The translations under genes were made by a program, and so were the position numbers. Shown piece by piece: positions 26,936 to 36,288 of a stretch of 64,000 nucleotides of DNA. Source of the stretch: Nostoc sp. ATCC 43529 (GTDB taxonomy: Bacteria > Cyanobacteriota > Cyanobacteriia > Cyanobacteriales > Nostocaceae); contig LWTK01000030.1 of assembly GCA_003326205.1 (NCBI GenBank), positions 203,383 through 267,382 of the forward strand, in the 5' to 3' direction. The notes below the pieces were generated by a model. The model worked only from the letters and a program-made list of their open reading frames with translations, was not told where the DNA came from and ran no database searches. Every line of letters begins with the position of its first letter. The first letter of the stretch is position 1.

Positions 26936-27270
26936 ACAAACATATTCCCCAACCTTTTGAGCCAGAAGCATTTAGTCAATGCCATCTCTGAACTAATAAT
27001 TTCCCCGGCAAGTAGATTAAATATCTAAATTATCTAGCCTATAGTGTTAAATTATTACGCTTTGAAATTGCCTAGTCACCCATGAGATTCGTTGATTGCT
27101 GAGAGTTAACTCTCAACAGCCAACAGCCAACACAAAAGATATGCTGCACTATACCATTTCCAGAAACACCTGATACAAATGACTAGCCTCTAATTCTTTC
27201 CCCCCTGTCCCTCTGCTGCCTGAATCAAAAGTCTTTCACCAGACACGATATTAGATGCTCTTGCCAGTAG

Positions 27271-30200
27271 ATGGAAGTTTTGACTTTTCCTCTCACCCTA
27301 GTTTTCAGCGGTATGCACGACTTTATAGTTAATTTGTTTAGTACAGGCTCATTTATTCCTCATGGTCACTGCTACCTGTGGAAGCCAGGGTTAGTTTGGC
27401 TGCATATAATTTCTGATGCCATCATTGCACTTGCTTACTATTCGATTCCGCTGACGTTATTCTACTTCGTTCGCAAACGGCAAGATTTACCTTTCTCTTG
27501 GATATTTTTGTTATTTGCGGCTTTTATTGTCTTCTGTGGTACAACACACATTGCCGAGATCTGGACACTGTGGCATCCTACCTATTGGCTATCAGGCATC
27601 CTGAAAGCTGGGACTGCGATCGTTTCATTATTTACAGCGATCGAACTCGTACCGCTAGTTCCTCAAGCACTAGCTTTGCCGAGTCCGCTGCAATTAAGGG
27701 AAGCCAACAAGGCATTCTCCGCCCAAATTGAGGAACGCTTGGCAGTTGAAAACCAACTAAGACGGCTGCAAGAAGAACTAGAACAGCGTGTAGAGTCCAG
27801 AACTGCCCAACTGGTGCAAGTTAACGAGCAATTACAACAGGAAATCAACGAGCGACACCGGGTGGAAGCTGCTCTGCGGACTAGTCGCGAGCGATTAATT
27901 TTGGCACAACAAGTCGGCAAAATAGGCACTTGTGAATGGAAGTTTCAAACCGGAGAATTGATTTGGACAGAAGAAATGGAAGCTCTATTTGGGCTGGCAG
28001 CTGGAAGTTTTGAGGGTAGTTATGAGCATTGGTTAAAACGATTACACCCAGACGATCGCTCCAAAGCCCATCTTGCCGCCCAACTAACTGTCACACAAGC
28101 AGCAGACTTCGACACCCAATGGCGAATTATACTTCCTGATGGCAAGATTCGCTGGATAGCTGCCAAGGCAAAAATTTTTGGCGACGGAGATCGGGCAGAT
28201 CGTTTAATTGGGGTGAATATGGATATCACTGAATACAAGGAAATCCAACAAGAACTCCAACAAACGCTACAAACTTTGACTACGCTCATTCAAGCTTCGC
28301 CACTGCCGATTGTTGTTGTTGAAACAGATACCACCGTCAAGTTATGGAATGCAGCAGCAGAGCAATTATTTGGCTGGAGTGAAGCAGAACTTTTAGGTCA
28401 TCAGTTGCCCATTGTCCCAGAAGAAAAGCTCGAAGAATGCGGCCAGCTACGAGAGGCAGTCACCAAAGGAGAAGTCTTCTTTGGTGTGGAAACCTATCGT
28501 CGCAAGCGTGACGGCTCAAATGTAGTTCTTAACATTTCAGCTGCTCCCCTTTACGACGAGTGCGGCAGCGTCAATGCAATTTTGCTGATTCTTCAGGACA
28601 TTACTCAACGCAAGCAAGCACAAGCGGCGTTGCAAGATAGTGAAGAACGCCTCCGTTTAGCTTTGGTAGTGGCAAATCAGGGACTTTATGACCTGAATCT
28701 GGAAACTGGTGATGCAATTGTGAATCCAGAGTACGCCCTGATGCTAGGCTACGAACCGGATGAATTTCGGGAAACTAATGCCAAGTGGCGCGATCGCCTC
28801 CATCCCGATGATGCAGCAGCAGTTTCTCAGGCTTATGAAGATTACATTGCAGGGAAAGTTGATGATTACCGATTAGAGTTTAGACTGCGAACTAAAACCG
28901 GAGATTGGAAATGGATTCTCTCGGTGGGCAAGATTGTATCGTGGGACAGTAAGGGTAAACCCCTACGGATGTTGGGAACTCATAGTGACGTTACCGATCG
29001 CAAAATGGCAGAAGCGGAACGAGAACAACTGCTCTTACGAGAACAAACGGCACGCGAACAAGCAGAAGCCGCAAACCGCATTAAAGATGAGTTCCTAGCG
29101 GTATTATCCCATGAATTGCGTACACCCCTCAACCCCATTTTGGGTTGGGCAAAGCTGCTCCGCAACTCCAAGTTAGATGGACAAAAAACGGCTTATGCAT
29201 TAGAAACCATCGAACGCAATGCTCAATTGCAAACCCAGTTGATTGGAGATTTGCTAGATGTATCCCGGATTCTGCAAGGCAAACTCAGTCTCGACATTGC
29301 CCCAGTTGATTTAGAGACTATAATCTTAGCAGCAATAGACACAGTACACCTAGCTGCTCAAGCCAAGTCCATCAATTTACAATTTTCGATTATCGATTTT
29401 GGATTGGAAAATGCCGATCTCGTCTCAAACTCTAGCAAGCAATTTGGTAATCTCAAATCCGAAATTCCTTCGGGTTCGGCAGTCCCCCACCGACGGGAAC
29501 CGCTAACATGGGGACTGCCTCACCAAAATCATAAAATCCAGGTAGCAGGCGATACAGCACGTCTTCAGCAAATCATCTGGAATTTGTTATCCAATGCAGT
29601 GAAGTTCACTGATGTAGGAGGTTGTGTAGAGGTATGTTTGCAGCGAGTTGGTACTCAAGCTCAGATAGTCGTTACTGATACAGGCATAGGTATCAATCCT
29701 GATTTTTTACCATACGTATTTGATTATTTTCGTCAAGCAGATGGCGCCACAACTAGAAAATTTGGCGGATTAGGAATAGGTTTGGCAATTGTTCGTCATC
29801 TGACGGAATTACACGGTGGTATGGTGACGGCACACAGTTTAGGCGAAGGACATGGAGCGACTTTTACGGTGAGGATACCACTAATTAACGCTGCCCTAGT
29901 GGACAATGAACTCAATTCGGATTCTTCATTAGATGTGTCTGCGGCTTTATCCCTGGCAGATATGCAAATTCTCATGGTAGATGACGATGCAGATACCCGC
30001 GACTATATCAGCTTCTTGTTAGAGCAAGCAGGTGCAAAGGTAATTTTAGCTACATCCGCATCTGAAGCACTGCAACTATTAATACAATCAACACCAGACA
30101 TCTTACTCAGCGATGTGGGAATGCCTGATATGGATGGTTATATGTTGATGCGACAGGTAAGAAATCTGCCACCAGAACGGGGAGGAAATATAAAAGCGAT

Positions 30201-30330
30201 CGCTCTGACTGCCTATGCTGGAGAAATGAATCAAAAACTTGCCATAGCGGCAGGATTTGGCAAGCATATTGCCAAACCTGTGGAACCAGAGAAGCTAATA
30301 GCCGCCATTGTAGAATTAGTTAGAAGATAA
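27271..30330 (+). CDS. Ethylene-receptor-like hybrid histidine kinase
   Basis: 1019 residues. The N-terminal three-helix domain (about 40-130) matches plant ETR1: 'HIISDAIIALAYYSIPLTLFYF' (Asp and Tyr), 'WIFLLFAAFIVFCGTTHIAEIWTL' with Cys89 and His93 spaced i/i+4, like the copper ligands Cys65/His69 of ETR1. A coiled coil (about 145-205) and three PAS domains follow (starting near QVGKIGTCEW, TLIQASPLPIVV, LALVVANQGLYD), then HisKA (VLSHELRTPLNPILGW, His614), HATPase (WNLLSNAVKF, DTGIGI, GGLGIGLAIV) and a receiver (LLSDVGMPDMDG, Asp948). Ethylene binding by such cyanobacterial proteins is established for Synechocystis Etr1, which has a different, phytochrome-like middle. A repeat-derived insert of about 50 residues lies between HisKA and HATPase. 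It seems a paralogue of the preceding kinase in its C-terminal half. Confidence 0.92.
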   Translation: MEVLTFPLTLVFSGMHDFIVNLFSTGSFIPHGHCYLWKPGLVWLHIISDAIIALAYYSIPLTLFYFVRKRQDLPFSWIFLLFAAFIVFCGTTHIAEIWTLWHPTYWLSGILKAGTAIVSLFTAIELVPLVPQALALPSPLQLREANKAFSAQIEERLAVENQLRRLQEELEQRVESRTAQLVQVNEQLQQEINERHRVEAALRTSRERLILAQQVGKIGTCEWKFQTGELIWTEEMEALFGLAAGSFEGSYEHWLKRLHPDDRSKAHLAAQLTVTQAADFDTQWRIILPDGKIRWIAAKAKIFGDGDRADRLIGVNMDITEYKEIQQELQQTLQTLTTLIQASPLPIVVVETDTTVKLWNAAAEQLFGWSEAELLGHQLPIVPEEKLEECGQLREAVTKGEVFFGVETYRRKRDGSNVVLNISAAPLYDECGSVNAILLILQDITQRKQAQAALQDSEERLRLALVVANQGLYDLNLETGDAIVNPEYALMLGYEPDEFRETNAKWRDRLHPDDAAAVSQAYEDYIAGKVDDYRLEFRLRTKTGDWKWILSVGKIVSWDSKGKPLRMLGTHSDVTDRKMAEAEREQLLLREQTAREQAEAANRIKDEFLAVLSHELRTPLNPILGWAKLLRNSKLDGQKTAYALETIERNAQLQTQLIGDLLDVSRILQGKLSLDIAPVDLETIILAAIDTVHLAAQAKSINLQFSIIDFGLENADLVSNSSKQFGNLKSEIPSGSAVPHRREPLTWGLPHQNHKIQVAGDTARLQQIIWNLLSNAVKFTDVGGCVEVCLQRVGTQAQIVVTDTGIGINPDFLPYVFDYFRQADGATTRKFGGLGIGLAIVRHLTELHGGMVTAHSLGEGHGATFTVRIPLINAALVDNELNSDSSLDVSAALSLADMQILMVDDDADTRDYISFLLEQAGAKVILATSASEALQLLIQSTPDILLSDVGMPDMDGYMLMRQVRNLPPERGGNIKAIALTAYAGEMNQKLAIAAGFGKHIAKPVEPEKLIAAIVELVRR
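29390..29540. repeat. Repeat insertion in the ethylene-receptor-like kinase coding sequence
   Basis: Compared with the paralogous kinase at 22369, about 50 extra residues separate 'LAAQAKSINLQ' from 'VAGDTARLQQI'. They include 'cgattttggattggaaaa' (an intergenic-type repeat, compare 7958-7977) and an inverted pair GGCAGTCCCC (29478-29487) / GGGGACTGCC (29510-29519). The reading frame is preserved. Confidence 0.8.
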
Positions 30331-30482
30331 ATGAAAAAGATTTATCCCAAGGAGTTGCAAATAAAAAAAGATCCCATATTTTTAGGGCAGGGGAACAGGG
30401 AGCATGAGGGAATAACAATCCTGTTAAATTCAAAAATTTGAATTATTTACAGCAGATTGCAAAGGAGTGAGGTACAGATCGT

Positions 30483-30600
30483 TGTAGGGACGCACAGTTG
30501 TGCATTGGTGTCAAATTAACGTGAAACCCGCTTTGTGACAAGGTTTTGCCCTCACCCCCAGCCCCTCTCCCCTTCGTGAGAGGGGAGCAAGAGATTTAAC
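30483..30600. repeat. Dispersed repeat, copy related to 15434-15560
   Basis: Nearly the same text as downstream of trpD: 'gcacagttgtgcattggtgt', 'aacgtgaaacccgctttgtg', then 'ccctcacccccagcccctct'. It supplies the last codons and stop of the truncated phosphotransferase-like gene on the minus strand. Confidence 0.8.
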
Positions 30601-31100
30601 ACCTTGGTATCAGCTAGTAATTCTTTGAACCTAGTAGGCAAAACTGTTAAACGGTGATTTGGGACACCAATTTTTAATAATTCATCTATTCGCTTGGTAG
30701 ACTCCCTTTGCACTTGGGCATAAATTGGCAGGATTGATTGCCAATGTCGAATGTCATCCTCGGTTTTGAGACTTTCCCGAAGTCGCATTCCGCCATCCTT
30801 CATCAACAGCCATCCAAGTTTTCCATCTACTGCTAGCACTTGCGGCATAAACTCAGGATACCAGTGCGACAGAACTTGAGTTAGCGATGCTTCATACACA
30901 AGCTCTGACAGAACTGCTTTGAAGTAGATATAGCCTACATTCGTTGGCAGCTTCAGGACTGTTGACCAATGACGTATGTGGGGCTGCTCAACCGTGCCAA
31001 TTCGCTTGATACCTTGCCGAGCAAGTTGATCATCTATCCAGCTCTTAGCTTTCTCAAGCCAAATTGATTGTATCCAAAGAATGCTGGAAGAATCACTCAT
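30552..31100 (-). pseudogene. Aminoglycoside-phosphotransferase-like gene, truncated by a repeat
   Basis: 182 residues. The first ~165 look like the N-lobe of an APH/choline-kinase-like protein: 'TVLKLPTNVGYIYFKAV' (phosphate/Lys strand), 'EASLTQVLSHWYPEFMPQVLAVDGKLGWLLMKDGGMRLRE' (hinge region). The C-lobe with the expected HxD catalytic loop and metal Asp is missing; the reading frame runs into the repeat at 30552-30600 and ends '…LLPSHEGERGWG'. A kinase needs the C-lobe, so I treat it as a remnant. Confidence 0.75.
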
Positions 31101-31342
31101 ATCCTTTTAGGTTTCTATCTGAACTTTTGAAAACTGACCGCAAGATTTTGATAGCTGTACAAGAATCAAATAGTTAGAAAATAAATTGTTTTCCTAATCT
31201 AAAGAAAATTAATTCAATTGAGAAGAAGTATGGCACATTTATTGGCATTAATTGGAATTGATATGGCGAGCGATCGCATTCTCTTGTTAAACAATGTAAG
31301 TTAGCATCGATCGCCCATTTCTGGAAGATCGATCCGTTGTTT

Positions 31343-31660
31343 ATGGTGGCGCTGTTTGGAACGGGTTTGGCTTGCCTAGTTCTGGCGATCGCCTCGCTAT
31401 CAAAGTGGGATCAACCCAGTGTGATATACTTACTACTTGGTAGTCTGCTCTACCTTGTTGGCACTATTTTGGTGACCATCGTCTTCAATGTGCCGCTGAA
31501 CGATGCCCTGGCGATCGCTAAACCAGATAGCACTGAGGGCGCAAATTTATGGGCTAGGTATCTCACTAACTGGACACTCTGGAACCATGTTCGGACAATA
31601 GCAGCGTTTGGAGCAGCAGCATTGCTGACGTTCGGCCTGTGCGATGGAACAGTGCATTGA
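31343..31660 (+). pseudogene. DUF1772 (anthrone-oxygenase-like) membrane protein, N-terminally truncated
   Basis: About 106 residues from the ATG at 31343: 'MVALFGTGLACLVLAIASL', a second hydrophobic stretch 'VIYLLLGSLLYLVGTILVTIVFNVPLNDALA', 'ARYLTNWTLWNHVRTIAAFGAAALLTFGL'. This corresponds to the last two thirds of DUF1772 proteins (usually ~150-165 residues). The frame is open upstream to 31262 but has no start and no first helix. It could still be translated from the TTG at 31337; more likely a remnant. Confidence 0.65.
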
Positions 31661-31769
31661 AGAAGAATGCAGAATTCAGAATCAAGACGCTCACGGACAC
31701 GGCGAATCGCTGCTCTATCAGTCGGGGATTCAGACCCACCACTCTCTTACAAAGTTCAGATTAATCAAT

Positions 31770-32393
31770 ATGAGTGTTCAAGCCGCATACGATAATTGGT
31801 CAACTACATATGATGCTGACGAAAACCTAACGCGCGATTTGGATCGAATCGTTACTAAAGAAACCTTAAGGGGTTTAAGATGTAAATCAGTCGTTGAAAT
31901 TGGCTGTGGCACAGGCAAAAATACACTGCTGCTGTCACAAATCGCCCAAACAGTCTATGCAGTCGATTTTTCAGCATCGATGATCGAAAAGGCAAAAGAA
32001 AAAGTCAATTCAGCCAATGTAATGTTCATTACAGCAGATATCACAAATCAATGGATTTGTAGCAACGAGTCTGCTGATTTGATCGCCTGTAATCTCGTTC
32101 TAGAACACATTGAAGATTTGTCATTTATTTTTTCAGAAGCACACCGCGTACTCATTAAGGGAGGATACTTTTTCATTTGTGAACTTCATCCATTCAGACA
32201 ATATGGAGGAACACAAGCTAATTTTCAAAGAAATCAAGAAGTGATTCAAATTCCAGCATTTGTACATCACCTCTCAGATTTTTTTCAGGCAGCAAAAAAT
32301 CATGGTTTCCTGCTTGAGGATTTTAACGAGTGGTGGCACGAGCAAGACCAAAATAAACCACCCAGACTTGTATCTTTCTTGTTCAAAAAGTAG
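31770..32393 (+). CDS. Class I SAM-dependent methyltransferase
   Basis: 207 residues from the ATG at 31770 (MSVQAAYDNWSTTYD; the frame open to 31644 is not family-like). SAM motif I 'SVVEIGCGTGKNTLLLSQ', motif II acidic 'YAVDFSASMIEKA', 'VMFITADITNQWICSNESADLIACNLVLEHIEDL' (motif post-I and IV), then 'AHRVLIKGGYFFICELHP'. It resembles UbiE/biotin-type methyltransferases. The substrate is unknown. The gene stands among remnants with no clear operon partner. Confidence 0.85.
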   Translation: MSVQAAYDNWSTTYDADENLTRDLDRIVTKETLRGLRCKSVVEIGCGTGKNTLLLSQIAQTVYAVDFSASMIEKAKEKVNSANVMFITADITNQWICSNESADLIACNLVLEHIEDLSFIFSEAHRVLIKGGYFFICELHPFRQYGGTQANFQRNQEVIQIPAFVHHLSDFFQAAKNHGFLLEDFNEWWHEQDQNKPPRLVSFLFKK

Positions 32394-32864
32394 ACTTTTT
32401 GTATAAATATTAGAACTGCCTTGAAAATAGGGACTGGGGATTGGGTACTGGTGACTAGGAAAGAAATATTTTCATTCCTTCGTTGTGAATTGTGTTCATG
32501 GAGTTTCTTCCAAAAGTCCCTAATACCATTTCACGAAAAATCTGATACAAATGTAAACTTCCAAAGCTTTGCTGCATATATAGCGGTTTTCAATTGAATG
32601 GAATACACCTATGAAAATCAAATCATTGTAGGGGCGCACAGCTGTGCATACGTGTCAACTTAAGCCTTGGCGAATAGAATTCGCGGCTATACAGGCGTTC
32701 GCGTAGCGTCTCGTAGAGAAGTCCGCCTACGCGGACTAACGGAAAATTAAGGTTTTGAAACCCACGCAGGTGGGTTTTGTTTGTGTAGACGCGGTTTCTA
32801 ACCGCCCGTTTCAGGCCTTGCACCCCCACAACTCCCTTAAAAAGGGAGACTTTGATTCCGACCG
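32394..32864. repeat. Repeat-rich spacer, no gene
   Basis: Contains 'ataccatttcacgaaaaatc' (about 32523, compare 27151 and 48633), a fragment of the 'gcacagctgtgcat' repeat (32636-32650), and a palindromic block 'tcgcgtagcgtctcgtagag…gtccgcctacgcggac' (about 32699-32738). The open frame on the minus strand here is repeat-derived. Confidence 0.6.
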
Positions 32865-34541
32865 TTAAGTGCGTGCTAATAATGGAGCAGCATCTAGTAA
32901 GGTTTTGGTATAGGGGTGCTGAGGATTGGCAAAAATCTTTTTCGTCTCTCCGAGTTCAACGATTTTACCGCCGTTCATGACGGCAATGCGATCGCACAAA
33001 AATCTGGCTAACCAAAGGTCATGAGTAATGAACAGGTAAGTTAACTCAAATTCTTCTTTTAATTGCAACATCAAATCTAGTACTTGTGACTGCACGCTAG
33101 CGTCTAACATACTCACCGGTTCATCGCAAATCACAAGTTTCGGGTGAGTAATCAAAGCACGAGCGATCGCTACTCTTTGTTGTTGTCCTCCAGACAAATC
33201 TGAGGGATAACGTTCATAATACACGTGCGGTGGTGTTAAGCCAACTTTTTCTAACATCCACAAAACTTGTTCTTTTGCTTTTACAGAATCGGCAAGATTA
33301 TGAATAAATAAAGGATCGGCTATACTTTGTCCCACCGTCATCGCTGGATTGAGACAAGCATGGGGGTCTTGAAACACCATTTGTATTTGTCGCCGTGAAG
33401 CACGAATTTCTTGAGGCGACAGTTTAGTTAAATCCTGTCCTAAAAACTCAACTTTACCAGCCGTGGGACGAATTAGTTGCAAAATTGTCCGTGATAATGT
33501 GCTTTTTCCACAACCAGATTCCCCAACTAAGCCAAGAATTTCTCCGGGATAAAGATCCAGGTTAATACCATCTACCGCTTTAATTGTCTCTGATTGCCTG
33601 TTAAACAGTCTTTCAATAAAATTAGGTTCTATAGTGTAATATTGTTTGAGGTCAGTAACACTTAAAATCGGCGATTTCTCTTTAATCTTCGCTAATTGCT
33701 TTTCTTCCCCAGTCCCCAGTTCCCAGTCCCCAGTCTCTATTTCATCCACTGATTGAATATGTAAAGCTGCTTTGAGGAGCGATTGCGTGTATTCGTGTTG
33801 TGGTTGTCTAAATACAGCTTGAGTGGAACCCATTTCCACCATTTTACCGTGGTACATAACGCCAATGCGATCGCAATACTCAGCTACCATTGCTAAATCG
33901 TGAGAAATCAGCAGCAATCCCATGTTTTCTTCACTGCACAGCCGAGTTAATTCCTGTAATATCTGCGCGGAAACGGTAACATCTAAACTTGTGGTTGGTT
34001 CATCTGCAACAATCAACTTGGGATTGAGGAGTAAAGCTAAAGCAATGGCTACCCGTTGTCGCATTCCACCGCTAAATTCATGAGGATACTGATTCCAGCG
34101 ACTCGCGGGAATATTTACCTTTGCCAATGTCGCAAGTGCTTTTTCTTTGGCTTGCGCTGCTGATAATTCTGGTGAGTGCGCTTGCAAAGTTTCCAGACAA
34201 TGTTTACCAATAGTCATCAGCGGATCGAGGCGCGTCATTGGATCTTGAAAAATTAAAGCGATGGCTTCTCCGCGAAATTTCCGCAACTGGTTAGGCGTTA
34301 AATCAAATACCGACTTTCCCTGAAATGTCACCCGTCCTTCAACGCGACTAGAAGCTGGTAATAATCGCATAACTGCGCGTCCGATAGTTGACTTACCGCA
34401 ACCCGACTCCCCCACCAATCCCATTTTTTCACCACGTTGCAGGGTGAAAGATACATCATCAACTGCCCAGCTTGGTGCTTCTTCACTTCGTTGAGGATAG
34501 GCAACTCGTAGATTTTCGATACAGAATAAGGCTTCACTCAT
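32865..34541 (-). CDS. Peptide/nickel-type ABC transporter, two fused ATPase domains (DppD-DppF/YejF-like)
   Basis: 558 residues. Domain 1 (about 1-260): Walker A '[14 protein letters not shown]', signature '[16 protein letters not shown]', Walker B 'LIVADEPTT', H-loop 'LLISHDL'. Domain 2 (about 290-558): Walker A '[14 protein letters not shown]', signature '[15 protein letters not shown]', Walker B 'LVICDEPVS', 'FITHDL'. Each has the oligopeptide-family C-terminal motif ('[11 protein letters not shown]', '[12 protein letters not shown]'). It energises uptake of peptides or similar solutes; permease and binding protein are not nearby, as is common in cyanobacteria. The linker ([12 protein letters not shown]) is encoded by a 'cccagtccccagttcccagt' repeat (33707-33737). 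Confidence 0.92.
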   Translation of the reverse strand: MSEALFCIENLRVAYPQRSEEAPSWAVDDVSFTLQRGEKMGLVGESGCGKSTIGRAVMRLLPASSRVEGRVTFQGKSVFDLTPNQLRKFRGEAIALIFQDPMTRLDPLMTIGKHCLETLQAHSPELSAAQAKEKALATLAKVNIPASRWNQYPHEFSGGMRQRVAIALALLLNPKLIVADEPTTSLDVTVSAQILQELTRLCSEENMGLLLISHDLAMVAEYCDRIGVMYHGKMVEMGSTQAVFRQPQHEYTQSLLKAALHIQSVDEIETGDWELGTGEEKQLAKIKEKSPILSVTDLKQYYTIEPNFIERLFNRQSETIKAVDGINLDLYPGEILGLVGESGCGKSTLSRTILQLIRPTAGKVEFLGQDLTKLSPQEIRASRRQIQMVFQDPHACLNPAMTVGQSIADPLFIHNLADSVKAKEQVLWMLEKVGLTPPHVYYERYPSDLSGGQQQRVAIARALITHPKLVICDEPVSMLDASVQSQVLDLMLQLKEEFELTYLFITHDLWLARFLCDRIAVMNGGKIVELGETKKIFANPQHPYTKTLLDAAPLLART

Positions 34542-34938
34542 ACTTACTTATTACCCTGGGCTAGTAGCTGGGATAATTTTAAATTTTAGATAGTTTAACA
34601 GATTATTTTTAGACCTTACCTGATGTGAATATCTTTAAGGGACTTTACACAGCAATCTTGCTCAGGCAGACAGAACGCCTTTGGTGATTTACCGGAGTCT
34701 TTATTATTAGCACACCCAAAACCCTTACATAAATTTTCGTATACTGAATTTAAATTTTACTTTTAGATATGATTTTGCATTACTATTCTCACAGATATAT
34801 TGAGATAATAATTATTCTTTTAAACAAAAAAAATGACATAACAATGGATTTTAAGTCTGAAAAAGTTGCATATTATCTATTTAGTCAAAACGCTTTATTA
34901 TATGATAGATTTATGTTTTGAAAACCCAAATCAAAATA
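34542..34938. other. AT-rich spacer with likely promoter of the small peptide gene
   Basis: About 400 bp, AT-rich, no coding signal. It separates the ABC gene (reading left) from the small peptide gene (reading right). No repeat recognised. Confidence 0.5.
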
Positions 34939-35199
34939 ATGGCTAAAATTGTAATTTCTACTTTATTTGATAGTGAAATCAAAAGATTTTTTCACAACCT
35001 GACTCCAAGACAATTAGAAGCTATACTCGGAGGGCTTTATCCTTATAATTTTCATATAGTTAATACCACTGACAGCCTAACAATCAATTCCCCAGGAGGA
35101 GATAATACGTATGAAGCGGTTAACCATTCAGTTAGTTACCATGATAATAAAATTAATACCGTAGACTATTCAAGGTCTATTTATAATAATTTTGTTTAG
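34939..35199 (+). CDS. Small secreted-peptide candidate with double-glycine leader
   Basis: 86 residues from the ATG at 34939; a TTG at 34918 would add seven residues. The leader ends 'LTPRQLEAILGG' (residues 21-32). Counting back from the GG it has Leu-12, Thr-11, Leu-7, Ile-4, Gly-2, Gly-1, fitting the bacteriocin/RiPP double-glycine pattern cut by C39 peptidase ABC exporters. The 54-residue remainder is Asn/Ser/Thr/Tyr-rich, has no Cys, and ends SIYNNFV. No modification enzyme or exporter lies beside it. I recognise no homologue; an ordinary hypothetical protein is possible. Confidence 0.5.
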   Translation: MAKIVISTLFDSEIKRFFHNLTPRQLEAILGGLYPYNFHIVNTTDSLTINSPGGDNTYEAVNHSVSYHDNKINTVDYSRSIYNNFV

Positions 35200-35205
35200 T
35201 ATTGA

Positions 35206-35437
35206 TATAGCGTTTCCCTGTTAAGTGAGGTAAAGAAATTTTTGTTTTTAAACGCAAAGGGGAGGCAGCGTGTTGCGGGGGTTCCAAGAGTTGTAGCGAC
35301 TGCCGTCGCGCAGAGTCAAGCGCAGAGTTACACACAGAGAAGTTGCCAGGAGAGTTTCCCCCCAAGCAAACTTCGGTGGGGTTGCCTAATTTAGAGAGTG
35401 AATTATTCATTACCTCACCAAATTAGAAAACGCTATA
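35206..35437. mobile_element. MITE-like element with TATAGCGTTT ends
   Basis: 232 bp between imperfect inverted ends of 28 bp (TATAGCGTTTCCCTGTTAAG… at the left; …AAACGCTATA at the right; about 21 of 28 match). The interior contains 'gcgcagagt' type repeat. Inserted directly after the small peptide gene stop. No transposase. Confidence 0.65.
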
Positions 35438-35606
35438 AGTGGCTGTAGTGCAAAAGTTTATTCAGATAATTCTTGATAACCTTGTATGCCAAATATATAA
35501 ATTTTCTTAGAAAAAGTAATAGGGAATAGACAATTAATCTTTCCCTATTCCCTACTCACTATTTGCCAAGAATAAGTCAATTCATCAATCAAATAAAAGT
35601 TCTATA

Positions 35607-35885
35607 CTAATGATGATCGGTTGTGCCTTGGTCAGTTTCTACTAGACGTGACATCAACACATCTGGCTTTCTACTGATCACAGACTTAACTTTATCAACT
35701 GCAATTACTTCACTGATTTTTACAACCATTTCCCAGAGAGTATCTTCTTCTGTCTCTTTGTTGTAAGTTCTATGCTTAAACCACAACAAATCATCCCAAA
35801 CTCCGATAATTGTAGCAAAATACCACTTTTCTCGTATTAGTATCCAGATTTCTTGTTCTAAGTACGTCTGTAGGAGAGATTTCAC
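35607..35885 (-). CDS. Conserved hypothetical protein, small
   Basis: 92 residues if started at the GTG at 35885 (VKSLLQTYLEQEIWILIREKW); the frame is open to 35981 but the extra N-terminal part is hydrophobic and AT-rich and looks like leader DNA. The body is soluble: 'FATIIGVWDDLLWFKHRTYNKETEEDTLWEMVVKI', 'VISRKPDVLMSRLV'. The family is unknown to me. Good codon use and internal composition argue for a real gene. Confidence 0.55.
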   Translation of the reverse strand: MKSLLQTYLEQEIWILIREKWYFATIIGVWDDLLWFKHRTYNKETEEDTLWEMVVKISEVIAVDKVKSVISRKPDVLMSRLVETDQGTTDHH

Positions 35886-36288
35886 AATGCTTGAGATTAT
35901 AAAAAATATTGTGCTACATATTAAGTAAGTATTAATGTATTTAACAACAGTAAAAATACTGTGATTTATTTGTATAATCAATATTAAGAAAAGTTAAAAC
36001 TCATAAAGCAAAAGCTCATTTAAACTAAGATTTAGTCGATAGTTCGGATGATAATTTTCTTACCTTTAGAAATCTTGCTAGTATAATATACAATTTTATT
36101 TTTTAGTATCAGATGCTACAGACAATGAGCGTATCAAAAGGCGTTGGCAAAACCCATTTCTTCTAGGGATGGAATGAAAAATGCCTCGACGCTGTTGGCT
36201 GATGAGTGTTGACTGTTGACTGATGGCTGTCAACAATCAACAATATGAAAAACAACCTATTATTGCAGTGGAATCCAACTGTTAACTG
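35886..36288. other. Spacer with heptad-like repeats, no gene
   Basis: AT-rich; near 36196-36245 and 36280-36310 are imperfect units 'tgttgactgttgactgatgg' and 'gtcaacaatcaacaatatg', inverted relative to each other. They overlap the 3' end of the phosphatase gene. Confidence 0.5.

Noticed and set aside
35177..35410. 77-residue minus-strand frame
   Set aside because: Lies wholly inside a MITE-like element.
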